A stretch of 38,661 bases of DNA, from positions 1 through 38,661 of the forward strand of contig CAZCMN010000005.1 in assembly GCA_964500015.1 (NCBI GenBank). Direction: 5' to 3'. The notes below the pieces were generated by a model. The model worked only from the letters and a program-made list of their open reading frames with translations, did not search any database and was not told where the DNA came from. Shown here piece after piece: positions 22,898-31,070 of the stretch. Source of the DNA: JAPLYB01 sp964500015 (GTDB lineage: Archaea > Nanobdellota > Nanobdellia > Pacearchaeales > UBA284). The position numbers and the translations under genes are program-made. Position 1 is the first letter of the stretch, and the number at the start of each line of letters is the position of its first letter.

Positions 22898-23161
22898 TTA
22901 GAATCCTAATTCCTTTTCTATTTGTTCGAGACTTTTGCCTCTTTTTATATTGGATTCTTTCAATGCTTCAGCTATGTCTTTCATTGCCTCTGGATCTGAA
23001 AGAACTTCAAGAGTTTCTATTAGGCTTTCCCTATCTATCGCGCTTAATTGTGGACTTTCAAGTAATCTTACAATTAAATCATTATACGTTTCCCTAGGAT
23101 GAATTTTAAAATGATCTAATTTATTTTTTGTTTTTTCATCAACTTGTATTGTTGTTATCAT
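22898..23161 (-). CDS. Antitoxin of the RelE module (ribbon-helix-helix-like)
   Basis: The 87-residue protein starts MITTIQVDEKTKNKLDHFKI and continues ETYNDLIVRLLE, the strand plus two-helix pattern of ribbon-helix-helix DNA-binding antitoxins. The remaining half (about 40-87) is a charged helical segment ending KSLEQIEKELGF that would wrap the toxin. Upstream, three 7-bp repeats at exact 10-bp spacing lie between the TATA box and the ATG, so autorepression is expected. The order antitoxin-then-toxin is standard. Confidence 0.8.
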   Translation of the reverse strand: MITTIQVDEKTKNKLDHFKIHPRETYNDLIVRLLESPQLSAIDRESLIETLEVLSDPEAMKDIAEALKESNIKRGKSLEQIEKELGF

Positions 23162-23172
23162 TTTATATCTCT

Positions 23173-23199
23173 ACTGTAGATAACTATAGCAGACTATAG
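23173..23199 (-). promoter_or_regulatory. Candidate antitoxin operator: three direct repeats at 10-bp phase
   Basis: On the plus strand ACTGTAG (23173-23179), ACTATAG (23183-23189) and ACTATAG (23193-23199) repeat at exactly 10 bp. They lie between the TATA box and the start codon. Ribbon-helix-helix dimers bind tandem repeats on one DNA face, so this fits autoregulation. Confidence 0.6.
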
Positions 23200-23200
23200 T

Positions 23201-23208
23201 TTATAAAT
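23201..23208 (-). promoter_or_regulatory. TATA box of the toxin-antitoxin operon
   Basis: On the minus strand ATTTATAA with flanking AAC lies directly upstream of the operator repeats. The predicted start site near 23178 falls inside the operator. Confidence 0.55.
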
Positions 23209-23209
23209 G

Positions 23210-23226
23210 TTTGTTTTAAGAGGTAA
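23210..23226. repeat. 17-bp direct repeat, right boundary of the toxin-antitoxin cassette
   Basis: This is an exact copy of 22620-22636. Together the two enclose 573 bp containing both toxin-antitoxin genes, their operator and TATA box, and nothing else. It lies two bases upstream of the TATA box. Confidence 0.6.
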
Positions 23227-23256
23227 ATTTTTTCTAAGTTAATATTTAGATTAAAG

Positions 23257-26200
23257 TTAAATCTCTTCTGGATAAATTGTTGTGCATGAAGCAATATTGT
23301 CACATTCATCATAACACTTGACATACCATTGGTTTTGGTCTATCCATGGGGTTGTGTGACTTGTTTCAAAAGATCCTGTTGGCTGAAATTTTGGAGTCGT
23401 AATTCTTTTAACATCAAAGTCACAAGTTGTAGTTTTGTATAAACATTTTGAAGGTTCATTTGTCACTAAAATTAGGTCTCCTCCTCCTTGCCTATAAAGT
23501 CTTGTTATGAATGGTGGTTGGTCATCTTTTATAATTGAAAATTTTGTTGAAACATATGCTTGGTTTCCAGCTAAATCAAAACAAGAAATATAAACTGTTT
23601 TTGTTCCAGAACTTTTAATAGTTATATTTTCTTCATGATAAGTTGAATCAGTTGTATCAAATCTGTTTAATTTAGAATAATCTTTTTCATATGTCCAATA
23701 ACATGTTGCCTGTCCTTCATCACTTCCTTCTGAAGTTTCAACTTTTAGAGTGACCTGTGATTGCAATTCACAGCCTGATATTTTTTCATTATCTGATGGA
23801 GAAACTGAATCAATTAAAAGAGCTGATGTTGAATAAAGAGTTAATTCAAAAGGAATGTCATTCATAATCCCTTCTGAACTGTTGCATCGAATATAAAAGT
23901 TATTTGCAATATCTGGTTGAAGGCCAGTTAAAATGGTTTCACAATTATAATTTCCAGACAAGGATTGTTCAGAAGTACATTGTGTTGTTTCAGACATTTC
24001 AGAATATGTTTTTTCCTTACTTGTATCCCATCTGCATTGAGATGGTTTATTAACATAAATTTGCAAAGGAAGTTCTGTTACACCATAAGGAAATTTGCTG
24101 TAATAATCATAATTTGTTCCCCCTATATCCACTACTGCTAAATCAGGACCAATTTCAACGCAAAAGTTTATTGTGTAATCTGTTGTGAATATATGACCAA
24201 AATTATCCTGGCACTTTATATAAAGAGAATGTTGTCCTGAACCAATTAATTCACTTGGGGATTTTAAATTTAATGCATGATTTTTAGTATAATCAGATGG
24301 GGGAATTAATCTCATAGATTCAAAAGGAATTCCAGGTGCTGAAGAATAAGAACATTTAGAGTATTTGTTTGTTTTAAATGAAATTAAAACATTATCCCAT
24401 GCTTTAAAACAATCAGGAGCATTTGTTGATGGTCCGATTATTGAGAAGCTTCCACTTGGAGGACCTGGTTTAAAATCAGGAATAGTATAATCTTCTGTTA
24501 AACTTGTTGCATTTATAATTTTTGGAGGAATTCCATCATCTTCCATTTTATCGCATATTTGTTCAGAACTTCCTGGATTAATTAATTCACAAGCTGAGCC
24601 TAGACTTTTGCACCTATATTCTGAACAAGGTCTTTCAGAATCAAGATTGCATTTTGTACAGTCATCTCCGCCAAGAGGTGGAGTTGCAGGAAGACATTGA
24701 TATGTAAAGTATTCAACTTTCCATTCACCAAAGAACCAAGAAAATAATCTCCATAAAAAGACAATATAAGCAACAACTATAGCAATTCCCTCACCAATAA
24801 GAAAACCCTTGGGCATAAAAAGGTAAATAAGCCCACCGACGGTGGCTGCACTTCCCAAAGCTAACCAGAGATTATTATAATTTGTTCCTAATCCTTCTAA
24901 TTTTTCTTTCCAGTCACTATAAAACTCTTGTTTGGAATCTCGAAGTACCTTAATTACATCAAAAAAGTTATTGGAAAGTGGGGAAGAAGCTTTACTTTCT
25001 TTAATAATCCCTTCACTTTCAGATAAAGATGTTTCTTGTAAATTTGGGAAAAAATCCAGATTATCCCACGACCAATATTTATTATCATAAAAAGTACTTT
25101 CTCTGTTAGTTAAATCCTTAAATTGGGGATTGTTTTGATCACCTTCACTTTTAGTTATGACAAATCCATCATAGGTTTTAACTCCAGCTATATTAATTGT
25201 TGCTCCACAATCTCCTAAAGCAGAACATTTTTTTGCCATTGCTTCTGCATAATCCAAATATGATGGATTACAGTTTCCAGAACAACCATTAACGGTCGTT
25301 GTAGCAACACGCCCAAAATAACTTGCTAAACCACAAGTTAGAGGACCGCCCAACAAATCCAATGCTGAATGGCATTTAGACTGCGTTGGGTCTGAGGTAT
25401 AATCATCCCAGATACAATTTGAATCTTTTTTGCATTCGGTTTTATCTTTGTTCTCACACCCTTCTATAGTTTGTGTAAAGGTGAAGCCCGGAGGATATCT
25501 TGGAAGACAACTAACATTTGTAAATGTAATGTCATTAGTTGTTTCTTTACTAAATCTTTTGTAAACATTTTTCATTTTTTGTAATTCATTTTGTGTTTCT
25601 TTAAAAGTCCCGCTATCCATCATCAATTCTGCATTAGCATCCCAGACACATTGATTATTTGCTTCGCAAACATCTTTGTCATTGATTGTTAAACATTCTG
25701 GCCACATGTTCATCACACATGAGCCTTGATTCCATCTTCCTATTGTGGAATCTTTTGTTTGAACACAAACTTGACTTCTATAATCTGCACATGGCTCAAT
25801 AATTTCTTTTCCAAAAAGACAAACAGCTCGAAAATCTCGAGAACCCATTACCCCTATTGGAATTTTTCCAAGATCATTTGTAAAATCAAAAACATCATAA
25901 GCTGTTGGGTCAACATCATAAATACACCAACTTTCTCCATGTTGTCTCTTTATTCCATTAATGGTGCAATTTCCGCCACAAATTGCTTCATTTCCATTTT
26001 GAACACAAACTTGCCCATTGGCTTGACAATTTCCGCCACTAGCGATTCCTTCAATATTTCCACATGGGTCTAGATAATGAACGTTATTATCAAAATTAGT
26101 GCATGATGTTGTTTTTTCCCCTTTACACATGCTGCATTGTGATAAAGAAGAGCAATAAGTTGGTGTTTCTACACTGTTATCTCTAAAAAATCTCCCATTT

Positions 26201-26856
26201 AAAATTTCATCACAATTAGACATATTTGTTCTTTTGCAGGTTGTTGGCAATACACAACATCCTTGTTCTTCTAATTGTGCACTTCCTACACATTCTGATT
26301 CTGAAACTCCTGGATTAAAAGTTCCGTGAAGGACTTCTTCGCATCTTGTTCTTGTTGATGGAGAGCCACTACTTATTAAGTCACAACAGCCTAATTCACA
26401 ATTAGGAATATTACATGTTGGATTATTATCAAAATAATTGGTTCCGCAAACTAATTTAGTAGAAATAGAACATGTTCCTTCTGTTGTATCTATGCAACAT
26501 CCTTTTTTACAGTTTTCTGTATTTTCGCATGTTTTTCCTTCATGAAATCCTTGTGCACATTGTTCAAAGGTAATTGGGAATTGACAAGGAGAATTTGGTG
26601 GATAAGCACCAGGTTTAGTTAATTCACAACATCCAAAAACTGGGTCTTGTGCTGAAACACTAGGAACTAGGTTAAAAAAAGAAATAATTTTTTTAACTAA
26701 ATTTGAAAAAAAGTCTAAAGATGAATTTTGTTGAATTTCATTATCTTTGATTTCTGGCTGCAAGGCAGTAAAAACTATTGGCATAGTTACAGCTAGGACT
26801 ATTAAAAAAGTTGCAATTGTTTTTTCTAATTTTTTCGTTTTTTTTGTGTTTGACAT
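23257..26856 (-). CDS. Large Cys-rich exported surface protein
   Basis: The 1199-residue protein has an N-terminal signal or anchor helix (TIATFLIVLAVTMPIVFTAL, about 13-32). Residues 75-240 hold four modules marked by G-C-C (GCCEL, GCCID, GCCDL, GCCVL). Two C-x-W-D motifs of PSI/plexin-like type follow (about 387-405 and 465-483). A hydrophobic hairpin at about 660-708 would cross the membrane twice, leaving both Cys-rich halves outside. The C-terminal half has repeated Ig-like beta segments (KCSYSSAPGIPF, CRWDTSKE, CYWTYEKD, KCLYKTTT), each with a disulfide-like Cys pair. No enzyme motif is visible. A two-stem hairpin element lies in the gap to the upstream pilin-like gene. It is probably a surface or adhesion protein; the partner is unknown. 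Confidence 0.75.
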   Translation of the reverse strand: MSNTKKTKKLEKTIATFLIVLAVTMPIVFTALQPEIKDNEIQQNSSLDFFSNLVKKIISFFNLVPSVSAQDPVFGCCELTKPGAYPPNSPCQFPITFEQCAQGFHEGKTCENTENCKKGCCIDTTEGTCSISTKLVCGTNYFDNNPTCNIPNCELGCCDLISSGSPSTRTRCEEVLHGTFNPGVSESECVGSAQLEEQGCCVLPTTCKRTNMSNCDEILNGRFFRDNSVETPTYCSSLSQCSMCKGEKTTSCTNFDNNVHYLDPCGNIEGIASGGNCQANGQVCVQNGNEAICGGNCTINGIKRQHGESWCIYDVDPTAYDVFDFTNDLGKIPIGVMGSRDFRAVCLFGKEIIEPCADYRSQVCVQTKDSTIGRWNQGSCVMNMWPECLTINDKDVCEANNQCVWDANAELMMDSGTFKETQNELQKMKNVYKRFSKETTNDITFTNVSCLPRYPPGFTFTQTIEGCENKDKTECKKDSNCIWDDYTSDPTQSKCHSALDLLGGPLTCGLASYFGRVATTTVNGCSGNCNPSYLDYAEAMAKKCSALGDCGATINIAGVKTYDGFVITKSEGDQNNPQFKDLTNRESTFYDNKYWSWDNLDFFPNLQETSLSESEGIIKESKASSPLSNNFFDVIKVLRDSKQEFYSDWKEKLEGLGTNYNNLWLALGSAATVGGLIYLFMPKGFLIGEGIAIVVAYIVFLWRLFSWFFGEWKVEYFTYQCLPATPPLGGDDCTKCNLDSERPCSEYRCKSLGSACELINPGSSEQICDKMEDDGIPPKIINATSLTEDYTIPDFKPGPPSGSFSIIGPSTNAPDCFKAWDNVLISFKTNKYSKCSYSSAPGIPFESMRLIPPSDYTKNHALNLKSPSELIGSGQHSLYIKCQDNFGHIFTTDYTINFCVEIGPDLAVVDIGGTNYDYYSKFPYGVTELPLQIYVNKPSQCRWDTSKEKTYSEMSETTQCTSEQSLSGNYNCETILTGLQPDIANNFYIRCNSSEGIMNDIPFELTLYSTSALLIDSVSPSDNEKISGCELQSQVTLKVETSEGSDEGQATCYWTYEKDYSKLNRFDTTDSTYHEENITIKSSGTKTVYISCFDLAGNQAYVSTKFSIIKDDQPPFITRLYRQGGGDLILVTNEPSKCLYKTTTCDFDVKRITTPKFQPTGSFETSHTTPWIDQNQWYVKCYDECDNIASCTTIYPEEI

Positions 26857-26898
26857 TTTGGTATGTTGTTATGTTAATACTTAACTGATTTATGTCTT

Positions 26899-26935
26899 GC
26901 AGCATCTGCTTGAAAAGCAGACAACGTTGTGCTGC
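26899..26935 (-). repeat. AACGTTG-junction two-stem element, copy 2 (upstream of the large surface protein)
   Basis: GCAGCA 26899-26904 pairs with TGCTGC 26930-26935; inside, TCTGCTT 26905-26911 pairs with AAGCAGA 26915-26921. CAACGTTG (26922-26929) is left unpaired on one side. The inner stem differs from copy 1 at several positions, with both arms changed to keep pairing. It starts 46 nt after the stop of the pilin-like gene. Confidence 0.65.
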
Positions 26936-26980
26936 GCAATTTGTTTTTATTTTATTATGTATATACAACTTCTTTTTATC

Positions 26981-27766
26981 TCAGCTCCAGCTTGATAATG
27001 CGAATGTAAATTCTTTTCCAGTTGATCTTTCTTTTATAGTATAAATCTTGATATTGTCATTTATCCTAAAAGGAGTTATTTCTACCCACCTATTTATGGG
27101 AATTTGAGAATATGCAACCCAATCAAAAGTCCCTTTTTGTTGTTCATCTAAAATAATTCTTTGAGAAATTATCACAAAATCATAAAGTGGCCAATTTAAT
27201 GCGGGATTAATTGTTGTGAATTGTTTATGCTCTTCATCTTTATCTAAAATTATTGGACAATTAATTGGGACAGTTACTTTACCTTGAATTAAAGTAACAT
27301 TAAATTGCAATTGACTTGATGAACAATTTGAAACATCATAACCTTTTTGTCTTGCTGTGCTGGAAAAATCTTCAATGCAACCTGAAACAATATTATCTTG
27401 CTTAAGTCTATCTTTTAATACTGATTCCACATGCTCTTTAAGCATTGGTTTTTGATTTATGCAAGTGGTGTAGGGAGTTGATTGATAACATAAATATGTT
27501 CTAAAATAATCTTGATAAAAAATAGAATTTTGATTTTCTGAATCAAGATAACCACCTTGTTTTGAAATTAAATTAACCATGGGTTCTAAATCATCTTTGA
27601 TGCAGTCTGCAATGTATGTTTCAGGATTCATAACATCTGTTTTAAGTATTTTTGGCTTAGTAATTTTTGGAACTAGAATTATTGCTGAAATAACTAGAGC
27701 AACAATAACAACTGCAATTATAACAAATAGTGTAACTTGGGCTTTCTTTCCTCTTTTCTTAAACAT
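26981..27766 (-). CDS. Pilin-like exported protein (type IV pilin-type N-terminus)
   Basis: With the ATG at 27766 the 261-residue protein opens with a short basic leader (MFKKRGKKA), then QVTLFVIIAVVIVALVISAI, which fits the class III/type IV pilin-like signal of archaea. The rest (about 45-261) is exported, with six Cys, and ends in a beta-rich domain (WVEITPFRINDNIKIYTI). An ATG 23 codons upstream exists, but a TATA box (27797-27804) lies about 34 nt before the later ATG and inside that longer frame, so I use the shorter form. Its divergent neighbour is the Cys-module protein. Pilin processing is inferred, not shown. Confidence 0.68.
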   Translation of the reverse strand: MFKKRGKKAQVTLFVIIAVVIVALVISAIILVPKITKPKILKTDVMNPETYIADCIKDDLEPMVNLISKQGGYLDSENQNSIFYQDYFRTYLCYQSTPYTTCINQKPMLKEHVESVLKDRLKQDNIVSGCIEDFSSTARQKGYDVSNCSSSQLQFNVTLIQGKVTVPINCPIILDKDEEHKQFTTINPALNWPLYDFVIISQRIILDEQQKGTFDWVAYSQIPINRWVEITPFRINDNIKIYTIKERSTGKEFTFALSSWS

Positions 27767-27796
27767 TTTGATAATGAATAATAATGGTTTTTCTTG

Positions 27797-27804
27797 TTTA
27801 AAAA
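27797..27804 (-). promoter_or_regulatory. TATA box of the pilin-like gene
   Basis: GTTTTTAAAC on the minus strand predicts a start site about nine bases before the ATG at 27766. Confidence 0.5.
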
Positions 27805-27820
27805 CTTGTCTCTTAATAAG

Positions 27821-27829
27821 TTTTTTAAA
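27821..27829 (+). promoter_or_regulatory. TATA box of the Cys-module protein gene
   Basis: TTTTTTAAA is centred about 25 nt before the ATG at 27851, giving a leaderless transcript. It lies only 16 bases from the divergent TATA box. Confidence 0.55.
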
Positions 27830-27850
27830 CGCCATTATATTGATAATTAA

Positions 27851-30205
27851 ATGGAAAAGAAGGTGAGATTATTATTAGTTTTCTTAGCTTTGATAATATC
27901 ATTTATATTAATAAGCAGTTCACTTTCCCTTGTTCTTGCAGATGATAAAGACAAGATAAAAAAAACATATTCTTGGGTTAGGGGCCAGAGTATTGGAAAA
28001 TGGCAAAATTTGAATGTTGAAGAGGAATTTTTTTCTTTATTAGTATTAAAAAATAAATTAGGCAATACTGAAAAGAAAAAAGCAATTAATGCTTTAATCT
28101 CTAAAAGCAAAAATACTGGAGAGTGCTGGCCTTTTAATTGTGATGCTTATCAGACTTCTTTAGCTAAAATATTATTATTCTCCTTGCAAAATGATACTTA
28201 TAAGGAAAAATATGATAAATATCTATTAGAAAAAAGTTCTCCAATAGTTATTAGGGATATGAACTGGTTTTTACAGATTATCCAAAATCAAGTTACTTAT
28301 TGTGAATTAGATTATGATGATAAAGCTTATGATCTTCAGATTAATGAAAATGGAGAAATAATCGGAAATAGTTTAGGAAATTGTTTTAAAAATGGAAAAT
28401 ATTGGTTAAACTTGATAAATAGTTTAGATTGTCTGAAAACTAATTTTAATTTGACATGCAATGCAAGTTTTCAAGCAGGTTTTATTTTTAAAAAAGAGGG
28501 AAATTGGCATGTCACTAGCAGTTTAGTTTCAGGATATGAATATGAAACTGTTCCAATTAACTTAACAAGCAATTGCATTTCAAATAATGAATTATGTGAT
28601 TACAAGTCAACTTTATGGACTAGTTATGCGTTTTTTGTTACAGGTGAGGAGGATATAGCTAGAGGATTTTTACCCTATCTCATTATGGAACAAGATTCAA
28701 ATGAAAAGTATTTTCCAGAAACAATCCTTTATGCTTTAACAGGAAAAGAATCATATGCTGAAAAAATCAATAGTTCACAAGGTACAGATGGATTATTTAA
28801 TATAGCTGGAGGAGAGTGCAAGTATTATAATAGTGCTTTAGCACGTTTTTTTGCTTATGATAAGATAAATTCAACTAAGTTAGATAAAAAACTTTTCTTG
28901 GACTTAGTTAAGGAAGGAAGTTCTTATCATTGGCAAGATTCTAATCATAATCTAAGAGATACAGCTATGTTATTATGGGCTGGAGTAGGTTCAGAATATT
29001 TACAAGATCCGCCATGTATTCAACAGGGTTATTCTTGTGTTGGAAATTGCAGTGATACTGGGGGAGAATTTATTGGATTAGGAATGTGTGGAGAAAATGA
29101 ATTAGAATGCTGCAATACAAATCCTGCAAATTATGGCTGCGAAGAAAAACGCGGAACATGCAAATCAAGCTGTTCTAATACTGAAGCAAGAGTAGGTTAT
29201 TTTTGCAATTCAGATGTTTGCTGCAAGCCCTATGATATTTCTTTATGTGCTTCTGAAATTCAAGGAACATTATGCATGCCAGATGCTTATCATAGTGTTG
29301 ATTGTATGAACAATAATGTAATTATTCCGTTTATCAAGTCAGGAGATGCAGCTTATAGTGATTATTGCTGTAAAGGAACTTGTGTTTTGAAAAGCAAAAC
29401 CTGTTCTGAATTAAGAGGAAAAATCTGCACAGGAGAAGAATCTTGTAATCAAGGAGGAAATCTGCCTGCTATTGAAGATTCTTGTTGTCAGATAAGCTAT
29501 TGCACAAATCAGCCAAAAACTTGTATACAAAAAGGAGGGATTAAATGTAATTCTGGAGAAGAATGTAAGAATGGAGAAATGGTTGATGCTACTGACACTG
29601 GAGGATTATTAACTTGCTGTGTTAGTGGGGGTTCATGTATTAAATCATTTTGTGACCAAACCTTATGTTTGGAAGGAGAAACATGTGATTCTTCAAGTTA
29701 TGATACAATAGAAGGATTATGTTGTTCTGGGAATTGCATTCAAGAACAACAAACTTGTCTTGAGATGAATGGACAAGAATGCACTTCAAATCAAAAGTGC
29801 AGTATTAATACAATTACTTCAAAAGATTCATTAAAATGCTGTACTGGAACTTGCAAAGAAAAAGAAAAATTTGATTTCACTATATTAATAATTATTGTAG
29901 TTATTTTGGCTATGATTGTATTGCTTTATTTCTTAATTAAAAAATTGAAAAAGAAAAAGAACAAACCAAAACAAGGCGATGAATTTGGATTTGATGAATT
30001 TTCGGATATGTCAGGAGGGGGTTCAATGGGGGTAAATGCACCTGCACCTAGTGCTCCTAGTCCATCAAAACAACAAAACAAAGTTGTTCCTAAGGTTCCA
30101 ACAGCATTTTCTAAACCAGCCCAGAAAAAAGATAAGAAAAAATCAGATGATTCTGAAAATGAGGAAGAAGATCCTTTTGAGGAACTAGAGAAAATAAGTG
30201 GATAA
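27851..30205 (+). CDS. Membrane-anchored surface protein with tandem Cys-rich modules
   Basis: The 784-residue protein has a signal peptide (8-29), then a mostly helical domain (about 35-385; repeats such as EEFFSLLVLKNKLG and YQTSLAKILLFSLQN suggest an alpha-toroid or solenoid). Residues about 388-665 hold seven tandem Cys modules ending in CC-x-G-x-C (for example SCCQISYC, LCCSGNC, KCCTGTC). A single transmembrane helix (676-698) follows, then a basic stop-transfer stretch and an acidic cytoplasmic tail ending FEELEKISG. The exact gene end is duplicated 942 bp downstream. It is divergent from the pilin-like gene, with face-to-face promoters. A surface role is likely; the ligand is unknown. 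Confidence 0.75.
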   Translation: MEKKVRLLLVFLALIISFILISSSLSLVLADDKDKIKKTYSWVRGQSIGKWQNLNVEEEFFSLLVLKNKLGNTEKKKAINALISKSKNTGECWPFNCDAYQTSLAKILLFSLQNDTYKEKYDKYLLEKSSPIVIRDMNWFLQIIQNQVTYCELDYDDKAYDLQINENGEIIGNSLGNCFKNGKYWLNLINSLDCLKTNFNLTCNASFQAGFIFKKEGNWHVTSSLVSGYEYETVPINLTSNCISNNELCDYKSTLWTSYAFFVTGEEDIARGFLPYLIMEQDSNEKYFPETILYALTGKESYAEKINSSQGTDGLFNIAGGECKYYNSALARFFAYDKINSTKLDKKLFLDLVKEGSSYHWQDSNHNLRDTAMLLWAGVGSEYLQDPPCIQQGYSCVGNCSDTGGEFIGLGMCGENELECCNTNPANYGCEEKRGTCKSSCSNTEARVGYFCNSDVCCKPYDISLCASEIQGTLCMPDAYHSVDCMNNNVIIPFIKSGDAAYSDYCCKGTCVLKSKTCSELRGKICTGEESCNQGGNLPAIEDSCCQISYCTNQPKTCIQKGGIKCNSGEECKNGEMVDATDTGGLLTCCVSGGSCIKSFCDQTLCLEGETCDSSSYDTIEGLCCSGNCIQEQQTCLEMNGQECTSNQKCSINTITSKDSLKCCTGTCKEKEKFDFTILIIIVVILAMIVLLYFLIKKLKKKKNKPKQGDEFGFDEFSDMSGGGSMGVNAPAPSAPSPSKQQNKVVPKVPTAFSKPAQKKDKKKSDDSENEEEDPFEELEKISG

Positions 30206-30208
30206 ATC
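30174..30208 (+). repeat. 35-bp direct repeat, left copy (3' end of the surface protein gene)
   Basis: This copy encodes FEELEKISG and the stop codon in the surface protein. It matches 31116-31150 in 32 of 35 bases. The three differences are third-codon transitions that leave the peptide unchanged. Confidence 0.65.
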
Positions 30209-30210
30209 AA

Positions 30211-30552
30211 TTATCGGTGCCTGGCGTAAAATTTATAGTTCCCACCCTCTATTTTTATTGCTTTCCCATGCACAATGGCATCAGCAAGTTTTTTTCTTGC
30301 ACAAACCAATAGTCTTTGAAAAGTAGGTCTTGAAATTTTCATCTTTCTTGCAGCTTCTTCTTGTTCTAATCCTTCTAAATCTTTTAATCTAACTGCTTCA
30401 AATTCATCAAAGCCCAGAACAGATTCTTCTAATTCAATCATTCGAATTCCAGCTGGTTTAAAATAAGTTACATTCGGATTAAATCTAATCCTTCGACATA
30501 ATCTCGGCCTTACCATATTAATTGTGCTCTTTGAATTTTTTAAATCCTCCAT
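30211..30552 (-). CDS. DUF134-family helix-turn-helix regulator
   Basis: With the ATG at 30552 it has 113 residues. It shows the whole DUF134 signature: MVRPRLCRRIRFNPNVTYFK, PAGIRMIELEESVLGFDEFE, AVRLKDLEGLEQEEAARKMK, then ISRPTFQRLLVCARKKLADAI as a sigma-70 region-4-like HTH. Members sit with glycine-rich DUF5320 and MTH1175/NifX-like proteins and probably regulate them. A TATA box (30572-30580) gives a leaderless start at this ATG; an in-frame ATG 12 codons further upstream lies above the TATA box and is unlikely. A 16-bp palindrome lies between TATA and ATG, so autorepression is likely. Its stop is five bases from the convergent surface-protein stop. Confidence 0.88.
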   Translation of the reverse strand: MEDLKNSKSTINMVRPRLCRRIRFNPNVTYFKPAGIRMIELEESVLGFDEFEAVRLKDLEGLEQEEAARKMKISRPTFQRLLVCARKKLADAIVHGKAIKIEGGNYKFYARHR

Positions 30553-30566
30553 GAACATATGTTCAT
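30551..30566 (-). promoter_or_regulatory. Palindromic operator upstream of the DUF134 gene
   Basis: ATGAACATATGTTCAT is a perfect 16-bp palindrome between the TATA box and the leaderless start codon, overlapping the latter. The same sequence occurs at the second promoter of the island. Confidence 0.7.
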
Positions 30567-30611
30567 TAACATATATAAATCTTTTCAAAAAAAGAAAAAG
30601 AAAAACAAGAA

Positions 30612-30854
30612 TTACTTTATCTCTTTAAGTCTTTTTTCTATTTCTTGCTTTTCCAATTCAATTTCCTTAAGTTCTGTTTCAAGGATTTTCTTTTCTTCTT
30701 TTTCATTTAGGACAACCGGTTCTGCATATCTAAAACCACATCCCCTACCTAAACCTCGTCCAAATCCTCTTCGCATTCCTCTTCCACAAGGCCCTAAACC
30801 CCTTCCAGTTAAAGGTCCTTGACCCATTGGTCCTGTTTTATCTTGTGCTGGCAT
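30612..30854 (-). CDS. DUF5320-type glycine/arginine-rich protein
   Basis: The 80-residue protein starts MPAQDKTGPMGQGPLTGRGL and continues with GPCGRGMRRGFGRGLGRGCGFRY, the Gly/Arg-rich pattern of DUF5320, followed by a charged coiled-coil tail (KEEKKILETELKEIELEKQE). GGAGGT eight bases before ATG 30854 is a strong Shine-Dalgarno sequence, unusual for this window, and favours that start over an upstream TTG. It follows the 43-residue protein on the same strand, so these two share one transcript. Such proteins accompany DUF134 regulators and small iron-cluster proteins; the role is unknown. Confidence 0.78.
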   Translation of the reverse strand: MPAQDKTGPMGQGPLTGRGLGPCGRGMRRGFGRGLGRGCGFRYAEPVVLNEKEEKKILETELKEIELEKQEIEKRLKEIK

Positions 30855-30904
30855 TTTTTTAACCTCCAATAAATTTATTTATGATTTTAATTAAAGAAAC
30901 TGTA

Positions 30905-31036
30905 TTAGCAGTTTCCTTTTTTTCCACCTTTCTTTTTTCCAATTCCTTTTCCACTAGCTCTTCCTCTTCCTTGCCCTCTTCCATCTCTTGGTCCAGTTGA
31001 ACCGCTTCTTGGTCCTGTTCCATCTTTATTTGGCAT
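30905..31036 (-). CDS. 43-residue Gly/Arg/Lys-rich protein
   Basis: The frame encodes MPNKDGTGPRSGSTGPRDGR and a Gly/Lys-rich tail ending GKKGNC. The opening M-P-x-x-D-G-T-G-P-R is shared with DUF5320-like proteins, so this is a short relative of the next gene. A GGGGG run eight bases upstream could serve as a Shine-Dalgarno site. Upstream, a TATA box (31094-31100) and the 20-bp palindrome give a regulated promoter. The next gene follows after 50 bases with its own Shine-Dalgarno sequence. Confidence 0.65.
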   Translation of the reverse strand: MPNKDGTGPRSGSTGPRDGRGQGRGRASGKGIGKKKGGKKGNC

Positions 31037-31070
31037 TTTTATTTACCCCCAAAACAGTTTAATTAATACA

